NCBI GenBank assembly: GCA_914767715.1 | Contig: OU612069.1 | Location: 20,457,387-20,521,386 of the forward strand | Reading direction: 5' to 3' | Source of the DNA: Membranipora membranacea | Taxonomy: Eukaryota > Bryozoa > Gymnolaemata > Cheilostomatida > Membraniporidae | DNA: 64,000 bases | Shown: in pieces, positions 11,601 through 24,150 of the stretch | Numbering within the stretch: the first letter of the stretch is position 1 | Layout of the letters: every line of letters starts with the position of its first letter | Position numbers and translations under genes: made by a program | The notes under the pieces: generated by a model | Databases searched by the model: none | Told to the model about the DNA's origin: nothing | Seen by the model: only the letters and a program-made list of their open reading frames with translations

Positions 11601-14600
11601 GGCAGAACTAGCTGACAGTACTAGCTGACAGAACTATCTGACAGAACTATCTGACAGAACTAGCTGACACAACTAGCTGACAGAACTAGCTGACACAACT
11701 AGCTGACAGAACTATCTGACACAACTAGCTGACACAACTAGCTGGCAGAACTATCTGACAGAACTAGCTGACAGAACTAGCTGACAGAACTAGCTGGCAG
11801 AACTATCTGACAGAACTATCTGACAGAACTAGCTGACACAACTAGCTGACAGAACTAGCTGACACAACTAGCTGACACAACTAGCTGGCAGAACTAGCTG
11901 GCAGAACTAGCTGACAGTACTAGCTGACAGAACTAGCTGACAGAACTAGCTGACAGAACTAGCTGACAGAACTAGCTGGCAGAACTAGCTGGCAGAACTA
12001 GCTGGCAGAACTAGCTGACACAACTAGCTGACAGAACTAGCTGACACAACTAGCTGACAGAACTAGCTGACACAACTAGCTGACACAACTAGCTGCCAGA
12101 ACTAGCTGGCAGAACTAGCTGACAGAACTAGCTGACAGAACTAGCTGACAGACTATATATTGTACTCTGAAACAATAAATTTATAATTAAGTCTTTGGCT
12201 TCAACTAGTCTTTTCAGTTATGTCAGGAATGTTATTCTGTTTCTTATTATTGACTTATTCTTATTTTTATTCAGAAAACCGAAGCAGACAAACCGTCTGA
12301 AAAGACTGAGCAAGAGAAACAAAACTCTAAATATCTAGGAGCCCTGAAAGTGAGTACTCAACTTGAGCAATTAGTCATAATTGTGACGTTATAACATGAG
12401 CTAGCTGTTACAATATCTATATATTGGTTACAATATATATATATTGGTTACAATATGTATATATTGGTTACAATATGTATATATTGGTTACAATATTATA
12501 TATTGGTTACAATATTATATATTGGTTACAATATGTATATAGTGGTTCTAGTATGTATATATTGTTACAACGTGTATATATTGTTACAATGTGTATATTG
12601 GTTACAATATGTATATATTGCTTACAATGTGTATATATTGTAACAATATGTATATAGTGGTTCTAGTATGTATATATTGTTACAATGTGTATATATTGTA
12701 ACAATATGTATATATTGCTTACAATATGTATATATTGGTTACAATATGTATATAGTGGTTCTAGTATGTATATATTGTTACAATGTGTATATATTGTTAC
12801 AATGTGTATATATTGTTACAATGTGTATATATTGGTAACAATATATACACATTGTAACAGATTTGAATCTTTCTCACTGCAATACTTGTTCAATTTCAAA
12901 ATATATTTGCAAATATGGCGTTTGATGATTGTTATTGGAATGCCAATGACATTGACCCCAGAACAAGTTTGATCCAGTTTTCCTGCTGTATACTAGTAGC
13001 TCCCCTTCCACTGGTCACTAATCAATGGAGGGGAAGCAACTCCGAATGCAGGAAAATGACCAAACTTGGTCCATATTAACCCTGACATAATGCTAGGCAC
13101 CCGTTACTTTTATCAATAAATTACTGCTCTATGTAGGTGAATCAGTCTCTGCTTCTCTGCAAAAGACTTCCCTTCTCACATCTACTAGAAATCACTTCTA
13201 GGGAAAGTTCTAGAAAATAACCTTGATGTGGAAATTTCCCAACATCTTTCTGTATGACTATAACAACATATTCATTTAGCAACTGAATGAGTCGATGGTG
13301 AAATGGCTGAGCTCATGTATGGAGAAGAACGCTTATTGTTACTTTACGCCTGTGTTTAATGATTACTCTAAACATCTCGACTCGCTGAAAACCAGATATA
13401 ATTACTCTGAGACAACATCTGACACACAGAGTCCAAGTACTGCTGCTTCTGCTACAGTTTCACAACAAGGAGCTCAAGTGAGTGAGATATGTATTCTATC
13501 TTTGTTATGAGATAACCTACTGCTGATTCAAAGTCGATAAATGTGAAGGTTGGGGATATTGACTGCATGTGTAATCTCTTGTGACAGTGGTAGAGAAAAA
13601 TGATAAACCATCACTATCATGACTTATATATCGTACATTGAATGGACAGTTCACAGCGCTCAGCTATAATTACTAAGTATCACAGGAAGCCAAATTTTGA
13701 ATTGACTCTAGTTTACTCAAATGAGGGATCTTACTTACGTCATCTTGGACCCAGCCCTGAAGCTCATCATTTTCACAGCATAAGTTTACACACCACATAA
13801 CTAGATTGACAGACAGACATGCTTTTGGGTTGCCGCGTGCTTGTTGTGCTTGCATTATCGGACAAAGGATGATTTACAGAACTTTTGCTGCAAATATATA
13901 ACAGCAGTGAGAAGCTCTTGGTTAGAGCAATACTTTAACTTCATTGTGCATGCTCGCTGTCTTATATTTTATTACATATTTTTTCAGACTGCCGTATCAC
14001 AAAGTCCAATCAAGACCACATCTAGTCCCGCACCTACCGCCGCTTTCAGTCCCGCCATGTTTGGCTTTGGGTCTGCTCGAGAGATGATAGACCATACTGC
14101 TAAAGTGTGAGTTGGTACTTCAGAAGCTCAGTTGGTCTAAGTATCCGAAGGGGGATTTCTGCAATACAGTGTGATTCAGACAAATGACACTGGTCCCGGT
14201 CAGCCAAATTTCAACACATTTATATGCCTCATAATACAAACTTAATTAGGACAAAATATGGATTCAATTAAGTGGACCACACTGCATATGCCAAAGCCAA
14301 GGCAAGTGAAGGTATAATCCATTAAATCTCTGCCTCAAACAACCAGTGCCAGAAGAGTGTGGGGTGGGTATAAATTTCCTCAGTAATATTAGACAATTGT
14401 GCTGTTCTCTCAAATTCATTGGTTGGAAGGGAACTGACAGAGTTTTCAAGACAGGTTAGATATACTCATACCAGGAAGTGTGGGAAAACCTCTCTACTCA
14501 TACCAAGGAGTTAGATACACTCCTTGCTCATACTAAGGTTTATTTTATACCGAAGAGTTTTCTCCTCTTTTAATATTTAGTTCAGAGATAGGGCAATTAC

Positions 14601-17600
14601 CATTTATAGAGTCACCCTTTTTTAAGTTCAGCGATTAGAGCTTTATTGATCTTATTTATGCAAAATACACAGGTGAGATTGGTTGTGTATATAAGAATTT
14701 TCCCTTAAATTACTTGGTTATAACACTACATAAAGTTGCGGTAACTTATTGCTTTAGCCCCAAAAAGTATTGTAAACTCGATTTGTCCCCAACTCAATCC
14801 GTTATCCGTTAAAAGCATTAATACTATTCACGAATACTTACAAATCACCATTTAGTCCGCAATTTTGTTTCGCAAAAGAAACAAGTTATTTGTTATTCAA
14901 AAAGAATTGATTTCTTCCTCATACGTTGATAAAAAAACTAGTATTCACATTTTCCCATAATAGCTAACTAAAGGGCATGCAGCCAGGGGGTCTTTCAATT
15001 AGAAACAGCCGAAATCGTAATCTGATCGCTCACTCAATGAGTGAGTGATACCTGCTATGGTCTCGCTTTCAAATCGCTCAGTCACTTGATGAACTATATA
15101 CATTATGAGTGAGTTGTTTGGGAGCGATGTTGCCTAATTGAAAGACCAAGAGAGTGATAATTTTGAGCGATGTTGGAGTGACAACTTGTTTAAGTAAAGC
15201 ATCGCTCATTCTAATTGAAAGACCCCCAGATTCACTTCCCATACATCCCATGACATAGTTGTTATTTTATTTAACAGAACGCCTAACTTAGTATCATGCT
15301 TCACACCTAACAGCGCTAAGGATAAAAGATCTGAGAGTAAACCAAGTGAGAGCTCGAGCCCTCCAGGAGTTAAGGTCAGCGAGAGTCCGAACAAACCCAC
15401 ATCTGCATTATTGTGAGTACTTTCATCTGGCCAATATGTTCACACACCCTCCCCCCCCCCTCCGCTTCCAGTTACCATGTGGCATTGCATCATCAAACCA
15501 ATCCTAACTGTGGTATTTGGTTGATAAATGAATTCTATTACTGGTAACCCAGAGTTTGAGCACTTAAACTATCTCTAGCCAGTTTCAGACAAGTATGGTT
15601 GCTGCAAAATCAGGATATTGTTTGAGAGTGATTTGTTACATCCAAACAGGATTATTTTATGGTCAGCAATTTGAATTCTGGTTGCGCCAGTGTTTTGGTC
15701 TTGGAAGTGTTATATTCATGTAGCTTTTACCTAGCAGTCTGAATTGTGATAAATTTACAATGTTTTGAGTTCCATATCCGGCAGGTCTGATTTAGATGTG
15801 TCCGGCTAATGTATAAATGTAGTGGAATTCATCTGGTCCAAAGTCTTGATGACAATAATGGCTTGTATGACAACACTAGCAACAGCACACAAGTTGCACT
15901 GTTACTGTTCAGATGTAGCCTTGTCGTTTTGTTTGTTTTTTTTACCTTTCTACCATTACATTGCTCATTCCAACAAATGGAGTGCTTATACTCAAGCGCC
16001 CATGGAATTAAGCTTAAAATTATCAGAGGTGCAGCTCTAGCTTATACTTTTCAAAATGAGCCCAAAAAGTAAACGTCGATGGGCAGCCAGGACTCAAGTT
16101 CTAAAAAACTAACTTGCAACTTACCTAACAAACTTTGGTATTGTAATCATGTTTTGTTTGCTTGTAGCTCATTCAGTGCTCAGTGTGCTGCATCAAAGGC
16201 TACTACTACTACTTCTGCTGCTGCTCCAGCGTTTTGTGGAGGATTTAGCTTTGCTGGTAAGTTTTCAGGTTCCTCAAAATATAGGATTGACTAATAATAA
16301 GGCGTATCAATTGTAGGCGGAAATTCTATCGGTGGCTAGACCAAGTTTCATCCACTTAACTTATCTTCAAAAAAGGTTGCCCACCCATGCCCCTAGACAA
16401 ATCTTTTTGTTTAGTATTCAATATTTCGTCAAGCGCGGATGTATAGTAAATAAAATAGTGTCAATTTCCTTTTTTCTATTATTTTAGCCAAACCCTCCAC
16501 AGACAGCCCGGCAGCAGATAAGCCTGCGTTGTCAGGTTCTCTATTTGGTAACACGGCCAAAGCTGCCCCAGCTGTCACCTCTATATTCGGTGCTCCTTCC
16601 ATTGGTGGCAGTGATAACACACCTAGCACAGGTTCTATATTTGGACAGGCAGGGACTACATCGTTGTTTGGTAACGCCTCGGCTAAACCATTCAGCTTCA
16701 AAGCAGGTGGGTGCTAGTATGAAAGTAGTAGGTAGGATTAATCTTTCTACTCTAGTCTGAGTTTTATATTCCATACAAACAGCGATCTCTTTACTTGTCG
16801 TTCCGTAATGGAAGTTATCTTACCTCTGTTGTTTAGTCATATTTCTTGTCGACGGGCTCATCCTGTACATTGGTTACAAAGTGTCTCCCTTTTATCAAAT
16901 TTAGATCCTTGTGAATACCTGGAAATTGCCCTAAAAAAATAAGTGGCCCTCAAATATTCTCAATAACATCAAAACATGTTTTATCGTGATGTTTTTATTT
17001 CTCACTGTATACTTTTAACTTCGGCATGATTCTGAAATGCCTTTGATCTCACTGAAGGGCTGAATTTTCAAGCCCCATTTTATGTGTACTTGCAGATAAG
17101 TAAAACTCATATTTTCGCACGTTTGAAGGGGGGTTCATGAGTCAAGTACATACATATCTAAGGGCTTGACTCCTAAGCCCCCTTCAAACATGCGAAAAAT
17201 GTGAATTATCATTTGCAAAATTGTTGTAAATGTTTATAAAACGGCATTGGACAAGCTTTATGTCTAACATTTGCAACTTGCACCATTCCACAAACAGCTT
17301 GAGAGGGAATCCCGCTTTGATCTTAGTACATTTTTCTTGATTTTCAATTCGGGTTGATTTTGACAAAAAAAATGATCTGTATTTTAGTTGATAAATGAGG
17401 AAAACATTTTCATAATTTGTAATCAGTCATGTGATTTTGAAGACGATAACTCAGAAGACTGTCAATTTGGTCTTCTATGTGCTGTCGGGTGCTCCAAGCT
17501 TGTCCCGATCACTGTGAAAAACAACAACGACAACGATTCCAATATCCATTTTTGGCTCACTGGTCAATGAATGAACCACTGATAATTGGTGAATAGCATT

Positions 17601-19611
17601 GTGACATGGCCTGCAAACTATAAACTGATACTGTAGTGATACCGGAAAATGTTGTTTACCATTATTAGGTATTAGTTGAGATTATGTTTTTTGTGAACGA
17701 GATTCAAATCTTCCAACTTCCCGATCACTCGGCAAGATAATTGCAATATGAGTATGGTTGTATTTGCGGTATTTTTCTTGGGCTCCAATTCTTTGAAAAA
17801 TGAAAATGAGTTGCAGCATTGATACTGTTAAAGAGGTGCATTGTGGGATAGTGCAGCTCATGCCCTTGTACAGGTTACATTATGCAGTCAGTGATGTGAC
17901 ATTCTCATCTGTAGATGTAGCAGCGGCTAAGTCAGCAGACAGTGCTGCCGGTAGTAGTGGTGGAGCGACAGCAGGGGGAGATGATGAGGAGTATGTTCCC
18001 CCTAAGGCTGAAGTAGAGAATAAGATTACTGAGGATGACGCTGTATATACTAAGAGGTAAGATGGTTGATTTACCCTTATGGGTCAAATTCAAGAGAGCA
18101 ACTGTCATTAAAGAGGCTGAGTTTTTCTATTTCACTTGCTTTCTCTACGATTTTCTAGCTTAGGTTTTCTTTCTCGAATTATACTGGTATTTTTATAATA
18201 TGCCCCATTTTTGGGTGTTGGCAATTTTGAGGATGCCGATTGACGAATAATCTGTCAATCTAAATTTACTTTCAGGGTGAAGCTGTTTTACGAAAAAGAA
18301 GGCAAGTACGTTGATAAAGGAATCGGTAATATGTTCATCAAACCACTAGACAGTGGAAAACACAGTCTCCTCGTCAGAGCTGACACTAACCTAGGTAAGT
18401 ATTACCGAACTGTTTGTGTTCCACTTGGGAAAGTATTACCTTCTTGTTTGTGATAATTTTGGCCAGTCACACTCAACACATCACTCAACTCTTAGAATGT
18501 TCGCACAGAAGAATGTGTTTTACACTTAAGTCAGAAGCATGTTGCAACGGGTTGAAAAAAATAACAGAGATGGCATTTTTTAATAAAAATGTTCACAGAT
18601 TACTTATTGGTTTGATTTTTTTGTGCAATATATCATTTGTTTTGATGAGTTAAATGAGGATAAATCGCTGACTCAAAAACACAAGAGTTTATTCAAGATA
18701 TAATTGGGAATCTAAAACCAGCCCCCTTAATTCCTAAACAAAATAATTATAATGTATATAATACTTTATAAGCCTTCGTAACAGATAACAAATTATACAC
18801 ATACGTGAAAAGTAAATTTCCATAAATGTTTGCAGATGTGAACTGTTCTGAGCACATCGATGGCGTGATATTCACGTTCACTCAAAAGAGTAAATATATG
18901 AAAAAAATAGACCAATACTTTTGAAACTTAAAAACTTAGAAATCATTTACTTTTAATGGTTCAAACAATTCACAGCATTGGAAATTCACTGTTCTGTTTG
19001 GGATATTATTTGGCTACCCTACTACCGTACATCATACAAAGCTGTTGAAGATGTTGGGCTATTAATACTACTGACACAATGTGTTTATTTATCACTAGTC
19101 ACCCTCATCTCCAAGCCAAGGATTTCTATAACCCATCATGTACAACACTCACTGGATAAAATTTGTAAAATTCGCTTCACAAATCTGTGTATGCTAGCCC
19201 TATTTTTCGATGAAAATGATGCAACAGGTTAGCTAAGGTTCTTAAGCAGGTACTGTGAGAGGTGAGGGATGCCTTCTGTTCACCCGCCCTAAGATGAAGG
19301 TGAAATTGTCCCTTCCTGTCTCACTTCCGATATGGAATCTCAGAGTTGTTACTGTGATAAATTACTCTAAATTACCCTGTTAATTGAAATATATCTTATT
19401 TTTAGGTAACATTCTACTAAACATTCAGCTGGCCGAGTCGATTCCTATAAAGAGGATGGGTAAGAACAACGTGTCCCTAGTCTGTATACCCAACCCACCA
19501 ATGGAGGCAAAGGCTAAAGATTCTACTTCGCCTACAATGTTGCTGATGAGAGTCAAGACTGGGGAGGAGGCCGATGAGATATGTGACAAACTGAACGAGT
19601 ATAAGAAATAA
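8648..19611 (+). CDS. NUP50: Nuclear pore complex protein NUP50 (12 exons)
   Basis: NUP50 is a mobile FG nucleoporin of the nuclear basket. It binds importin-alpha and Ran and helps recycle import complexes. Exons: 8648-8740, 9720-9834, 10607-10773, 12275-12349, 13280-13477, 13988-14106, 15278-15412, 16168-16256, 16488-16706, 17915-18056, 18276-18394, 19406-19611. All splice sites are GT-AG and the joined length is 1677 nt: 558 residues plus TAA, somewhat longer than vertebrate NUP50 (about 470). The N terminus has the family motif NWDDEDEAEEAGVF, then KRAKRR, matching the importin-alpha-binding end. Next come FG repeats (TGFGG, GFGV, SGFGAK, MFGFG, SLFGN, SIFGQ) and a conserved segment with QLNESMVKWLSSCMEKN before CYFTPVFNDYSKHL. 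The last three exons encode a RanBP1-type domain (KLFYEKEGKYVDKGIGNMF through LLMRVKTGEEADEI). The ATG was chosen because it precedes the conserved motif. Introns are rich in repeats. Confidence 0.93.
11305..12152. repeat. 13-bp minisatellite in NUP50 intron 3
   Basis: About 65 tandem copies of a 13-bp unit (ACTAGCTGACACA). The main variants are ACAGA for ACACA, TATCTG for TAGCTG and TGGCA for TGACA. Blocks of variants recur in the same order, for example around 11430-11500 and 11580-11650, which shows that multi-unit segments were duplicated. AGCT-containing units are self-complementary, so single strands could form many small hairpins. The array ends cleanly about 120 bp before the exon 4 acceptor. 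Confidence 0.95.
12414..12860. repeat. AT-rich 17-20-bp tandem repeat in NUP50 intron 4
   Basis: Tandem copies of about 20 bp with core GGTTACAATATGTATATATT, with shorter variants that lack GG or replace it with C. It starts about 65 bp after the exon 4 donor. Frames open through the array are a by-product of the repeat and are not genes. The last unit is inverted (ATATATACACATTGTAAC), making a local palindrome. Confidence 0.92.
12963..13072. mobile_element. Foldback MITE-like element, copy 2
   Basis: Imperfect inverted repeat in NUP50 intron 4. The left arm runs from ACAAGTTTGATCC through TTTTCCTGC to GCTCCCCTTCCA; the right arm is its reverse complement, from TGGAGGGGAAGC to CCAAACTTGGTCC. 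The same arms form the element at 4621-4710, so the two are copies of one dispersed family. No coding capacity. Confidence 0.6.
14986..15227. mobile_element. MITE with 18-bp perfect terminal inverted repeats
   Basis: The left end GGGGGTCTTTCAATTAGA (14986-15003) is exactly repeated in reverse complement at 15210-15227. The 242-bp interior has further inverted runs of GAGTGA and GAGCGATG type but no open frame. It sits in NUP50 intron 6, about 50 bp before the exon 7 acceptor. A related internal end (CTAATTGAAAGACC) occurs near 15134, so it may be composite. The target duplication is unclear. Confidence 0.65.
17102..17207. mobile_element. Foldback element in NUP50 intron 9
   Basis: The arms 17102-17145 and 17165-17207 are inverted copies with a few mismatches. 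They share GTTTGAAGGGGG and GAGTCAAG cores and are separated by a loop of about 19 bp. Non-coding. Probably a MITE remnant or other foldback; no target duplication was identified. Confidence 0.55.
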
Positions 19612-19742
19612 AGTGACTACAAGCTTGTAGAATATGGGGCCAAATTATCACTAGCAGAATTTTCTTTTACCACTGGAACCTGAAACCTGAAATCAAACAT
19701 CCTTCATTTATATATTAATGTCGTTATATCATAACACAGAGC

Positions 19743-19748
19743 AATAAA
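19743..19748 (+). terminator. Candidate polyadenylation signal of NUP50
   Basis: An AATAAA hexamer lies about 130 bp after the NUP50 stop codon in an AT-rich context, a usual distance for a short 3' UTR. A GT-rich stretch follows within 30 bp. Confidence 0.55.
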
Positions 19749-19749
19749 T

Positions 19750-22700
19750 GTGTACAAATAAGAGTGTGAATTGTTCTAATAGTAATTTTATGAAAGTAAG
19801 TAGCGAGGTCTTATGTCTTGGTAGTTACCCTTTATAGCAGGTTTCCAACAGAAATGTATCGATATCACGTTACGCTCATTTGTGACTGTGCTGGCCCTAC
19901 ATTCTCACATGGCCTTATGGTGGCTGGCGTACAAGCCTATCAAGTTAGTCTGAGCCCCCCAGACTTTTGCCCCTCGTCCGACGGCCCACAAGTAGTCTCA
20001 TATATTTATTAATAGACTTGTAGCATATCTCCTATTGATATAGTTGAATTGAGTAATGATTTATGATTTATCGAAAATCTTGTGAGATAATTATCTTATA
20101 TTTGACAGATGTAATGTAGAAACAATATGATGAGCCATGTTATGATGATTGATTTGTGGATATAACAGGGATGTCATCATGGAACCGGAATACATGATAG
20201 AATTCCTGCTATCAGTAGCTGTCATGTGTTTTTTGCTATGAGTCGGTAATTGGTTTTTCGACTCTAAGCCAAAAGTGTCGGAATGATTGTTGGTAATTGA
20301 GGGCATGTTTAATTTGATTTGGTTGAATCTTGCCGTTGTCAGAGAGGAAAAACAAGTTACCATTAGGCGTGTAGATGAAACTCGATGTCGCACTAGGACC
20401 TTACGTCATTGCGTAACGTTGTAAAATTTTGGGTGTAGGCTTTATTATTTATTATTATTTATTATTATTTCCTTATGACTAGGTATTTATGTAAAAACTT
20501 AAGATCCTTGGATAAAGAAGGATAAAATGTTTGATGTCATAGACAAACAAATCCTATCCTATCACTGGGGCAGGAGATCTGAGTTATCCCACCCAAACAA
20601 GGAGGTGGGCAACTTTGTTACTCTCATTATATAAAAGTTGAAAGTTGACTCATTTGAGACTTGACCAGGTAAAAAGTCCATATAAAGTCAACACAATGGT
20701 TTTCTGAAGGCAAGACCAGAGTTTTAGACCAAGGAGTTACTCATTGTTTAGACTATCAATCAACAATGACAAGATTATGCAAGTAAACTGAAGCAAACAC
20801 TAAAGATGCGTTTTTGATTACCTAATTAGATGAACAGGTGTTTGAAAAACCATTATGCGTACAGCTAGCGTTTTTTTTTAGTGTCAAATAAGCATTCATA
20901 AACGCTTTATGCGTACAGGTTGGCAAGTATGCTCATATCACTTGAGGTTAAATGTTCCAACCAAACACAAGATAGGAAACTTACTGTACCTCGCTTGGTG
21001 GGCTGTTCCATTGAACTATTATATCTGTATACTGTATCTGTAATTGGGTAATGTACATGAAAACAAAATATTTTAGCCAATCAAGTGAGTTATTTTTTTG
21101 TCTAGCTATTATTCACTATACAAGTGATACCACCACTGCATATCTACACTACACCTATAGATAAACAGTACTGTGCTGCTTCTGATATATTCAGTCCACC
21201 AACAAGAAGGATAGCGGGAACAATACCTCACTAGAGAATATACACATCTGGAGTGGAGAAGACAATGGACAAGACAGTTCATAGACAACTTGATATCTCC
21301 CAATCTCTATCGAAAACAGACAGCCTCCAGATGAATCATTCCCAGGAGCCTCCGCAGTGGCAGGTAAAACGCAAAAATATACCCAGCGGGCAAATAGTTG
21401 TCTAAACTGAGTTGGAAAGAGGTTACCGAAAGAGGCTGAACATTGTTGCCAATAGTATGCCATATGGACCGGTGGAAGAGGTTGCCAAAAAGGGATTTTT
21501 AGCAACCTCTTCAAGAAGTTAAATAGAGGTTTTATATCCTTCTCAGGAAAGGATATATCAGGGATATTATTAACTGTCTCTATCCAAGTTCGATATTAAG
21601 ATTATATAGTTAATTTATTTGTTATATTTATTTATTTTCTAAAATTACCCAGAAGGCCTGTGGGAGAGGGAGTATTGGTACTGGCTGAGTGGGGTCTGCA
21701 GAATGCTTCTGCCCTGCTAAGAGCGTTTAGCATTTGGTATTTAGATACCTAGCAAGAATTATTATTTTACAAATGGATCATTTCCTGACCACCATTTGTT
21801 GTGTTTCGTATTAAGTGGTGCCAGAAGCAATTGATTCAATCAATGGCCACGCATTTGCCTATTTCAAATTTCTTGGATGTGACACTGGTTCACAGGAATT
21901 AAATAAGGATGCTCATGTCTTATTTGATTACTTGGTGTCTGGATGTAAAGCATTCTCAAAAACAAGCACTTCACTGGGGGAGACAAATGCTACATCGGTC
22001 TGCAAATTACATCGACCTAACCGTGACAACCAATTTTACACTCAGCCTAGAAGACCTCTAGGATTGGTACTGCAGTAAATTTGTACCATCGAAAACCAGG
22101 GCTCTCAACCTAGGAGGATTCGAAACCTGAGTTTTGATATTAGCATGTAACATAGTGGTATTTTAAGGGTGTAAAACGCCCTGAGCATAAACAGCTGAGT
22201 GTACGCCTGAGATGGCACCGAAATATCGTCGGGTGAAACCCCTGAGATTTGAAGATTATGTGCAAAGAATAGCTGGCAAAGCAAGTCAAAGAATGTATGT
22301 TGTTAAAAAAATGTTGCATTAGCTTTCATGATGTTCAAAAGTTTTGTCGTTTCCCTCTTGATGTACTGTCTGCCTGTTGTGCACACGAGCATATGCACCA
22401 TAGACAAGAAATTACTAAGGAAAGTTTTTAATGTTGCCAAGAATTTGAGGCTTGACGTAGGCGACCTCGATATTATTGTGCTGTTTTGCTGATGAGCATC
22501 ACAGCATACACAATTTTCTAGATCGATGCCCTCAAATGAAAGTTCCATACTCTAGCAACCAGCTCCTTTATTGACAAAGTATATGTTATCTATATTATTC
22601 ATCTCCGTTGGGGTGTGGGTTTAATCAAGGAGTAAAAGAGCTCCTTTGTTTAATGTGTCAATATTCTATAACGCTTAGAAATCATTGTTTGATAAATAAT

Positions 22701-24150
22701 ATTTATTATTATTAGTGTATTCAAATTTGAGACTAGATTCATTCAATCATGGCAGGTTCGTTACAAGCTAAATTTTAAAAGCATTCTCAAATGCAAATTG
22801 GAATTTAGCCATATCGATTTCACATAAATGACTTGAACAGGCAGTGCAGTGAGAGTATTTATAATCTTTAGTATTATTAGTTTAGGCAGTGCAGTATTAT
22901 TTACATAGCTTATCACAACTAGAATCTCATACCTGATCATTCATTAATAATATGGCATAAATTAATGTAAGGCAAAATTTAGCATTGTTTATATATTATT
23001 CATCTCTGCCAACGAGCAAAATCTGAGTTTTTAGCTTACATTCTAAAATCTCCTGAGTAGCCTGAGTTGAACCCAAAAATCTGAGTAACTCGGGCTTAAC
23101 CTGAGTGGTTGAGAAAACAATAGGGAGTAAACTGTTCTCATGCTGGAGCCATACTAATAGATGGTAAATACATTAATATTTGAGTGTTGGTTATGTGTTG
23201 TCAGTCCAGAAAAGTTATTTCTGCAACCGCCAATGGCAAGAAAATAGAGTATAAAAGCAGAAGCACTACAACCAATTATATCTGTTGCTGGGAAATGGGG
23301 ATATCTGGCTCCCTCTGGCATACCTATCAAAGACAGGTGATGTCAGAGGATATTGGCCAACAATAAAGCTGCCCATTGGCAACCTCTACAGAAGGTTGCT
23401 GGCTAAACCTTGCCGGCTGGGTACTGTCTAATGCTAAGGCCACTACAAATTCATATCACCTCCACAGAGCAAGCTGGTAGAAGGTTACATTTTATGAAAA
23501 AAACTAAATTCATTTTAACTCCTCAGTTCATTAAAGTCAATTTGGGCAAATCTTGGGCTAAGAAGTTGTCTTCTCTTATTGTTGAAATTTGGTGGTTCAT
23601 TTGCAGTATAGAGTTATCACCCCATCTATCTATCTGTGTAAAACATTTTAGTTTCAAGCAGTTTGGATAGACTGCTTCACAGAGTAAAGGGATTCAGAGT
23701 AAATTTTTTAACAATAGTCAAGGAAAGAGTTTTTTACTCCTTGGCCAAGGTACCTGCGAGCTTTGCATCAAGGGGAAAGTTATGGGAAGCTTGATGCCAA
23801 AAACTCCTTTCATCTATTTGTCACACTTATAGGGTTCTGGAGAATGAACTGAATTCAAAGTTCTTGATTACAGTAAAAAATAGAATATGCAGGCTCTCCC
23901 GTAGAAATTTCTCTTTGTACAGCCTTACTCCACAATAGACATGAAGTTTTATGCTTAAATTACACCTAACTATCCTAGCTAAATTGATACGGTGGGTATA
24001 GCTAGGAATGCAGTATTGTGGCAGTTTTTACAATAGGATTAACTATTACAATCCTTGAATGATGCTGTCACAATGTACCCTTGGTCTGTGCAATCATTGA
24101 ACCTTAAATTTATCGAAAGGGCCTCATATCAAATGTGTCTGCGGTCCATC
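19750..24150. other. Non-coding, repeat-derived intergenic stretch
   Basis: No exon that I can defend. Frames are short and without family motifs. A segment near 21376-21392 (TACCCAGCGGGCAAA) and one near 23408-23425 (TTGCCGGCTGGGTA) are near-inverted copies about 2 kb apart and sit beside similar GCAACCTCT phrases, which suggests old MITE ends. A short TTATTATTTATT run is at about 20450. Confidence 0.4.

Noticed and set aside
12424-12972. Overlapping open frames of Tyr/Ile/Val repeats
   Set aside because: They run through the 20-bp AT-rich tandem array in a NUP50 intron and follow its period; no independent coding signal.
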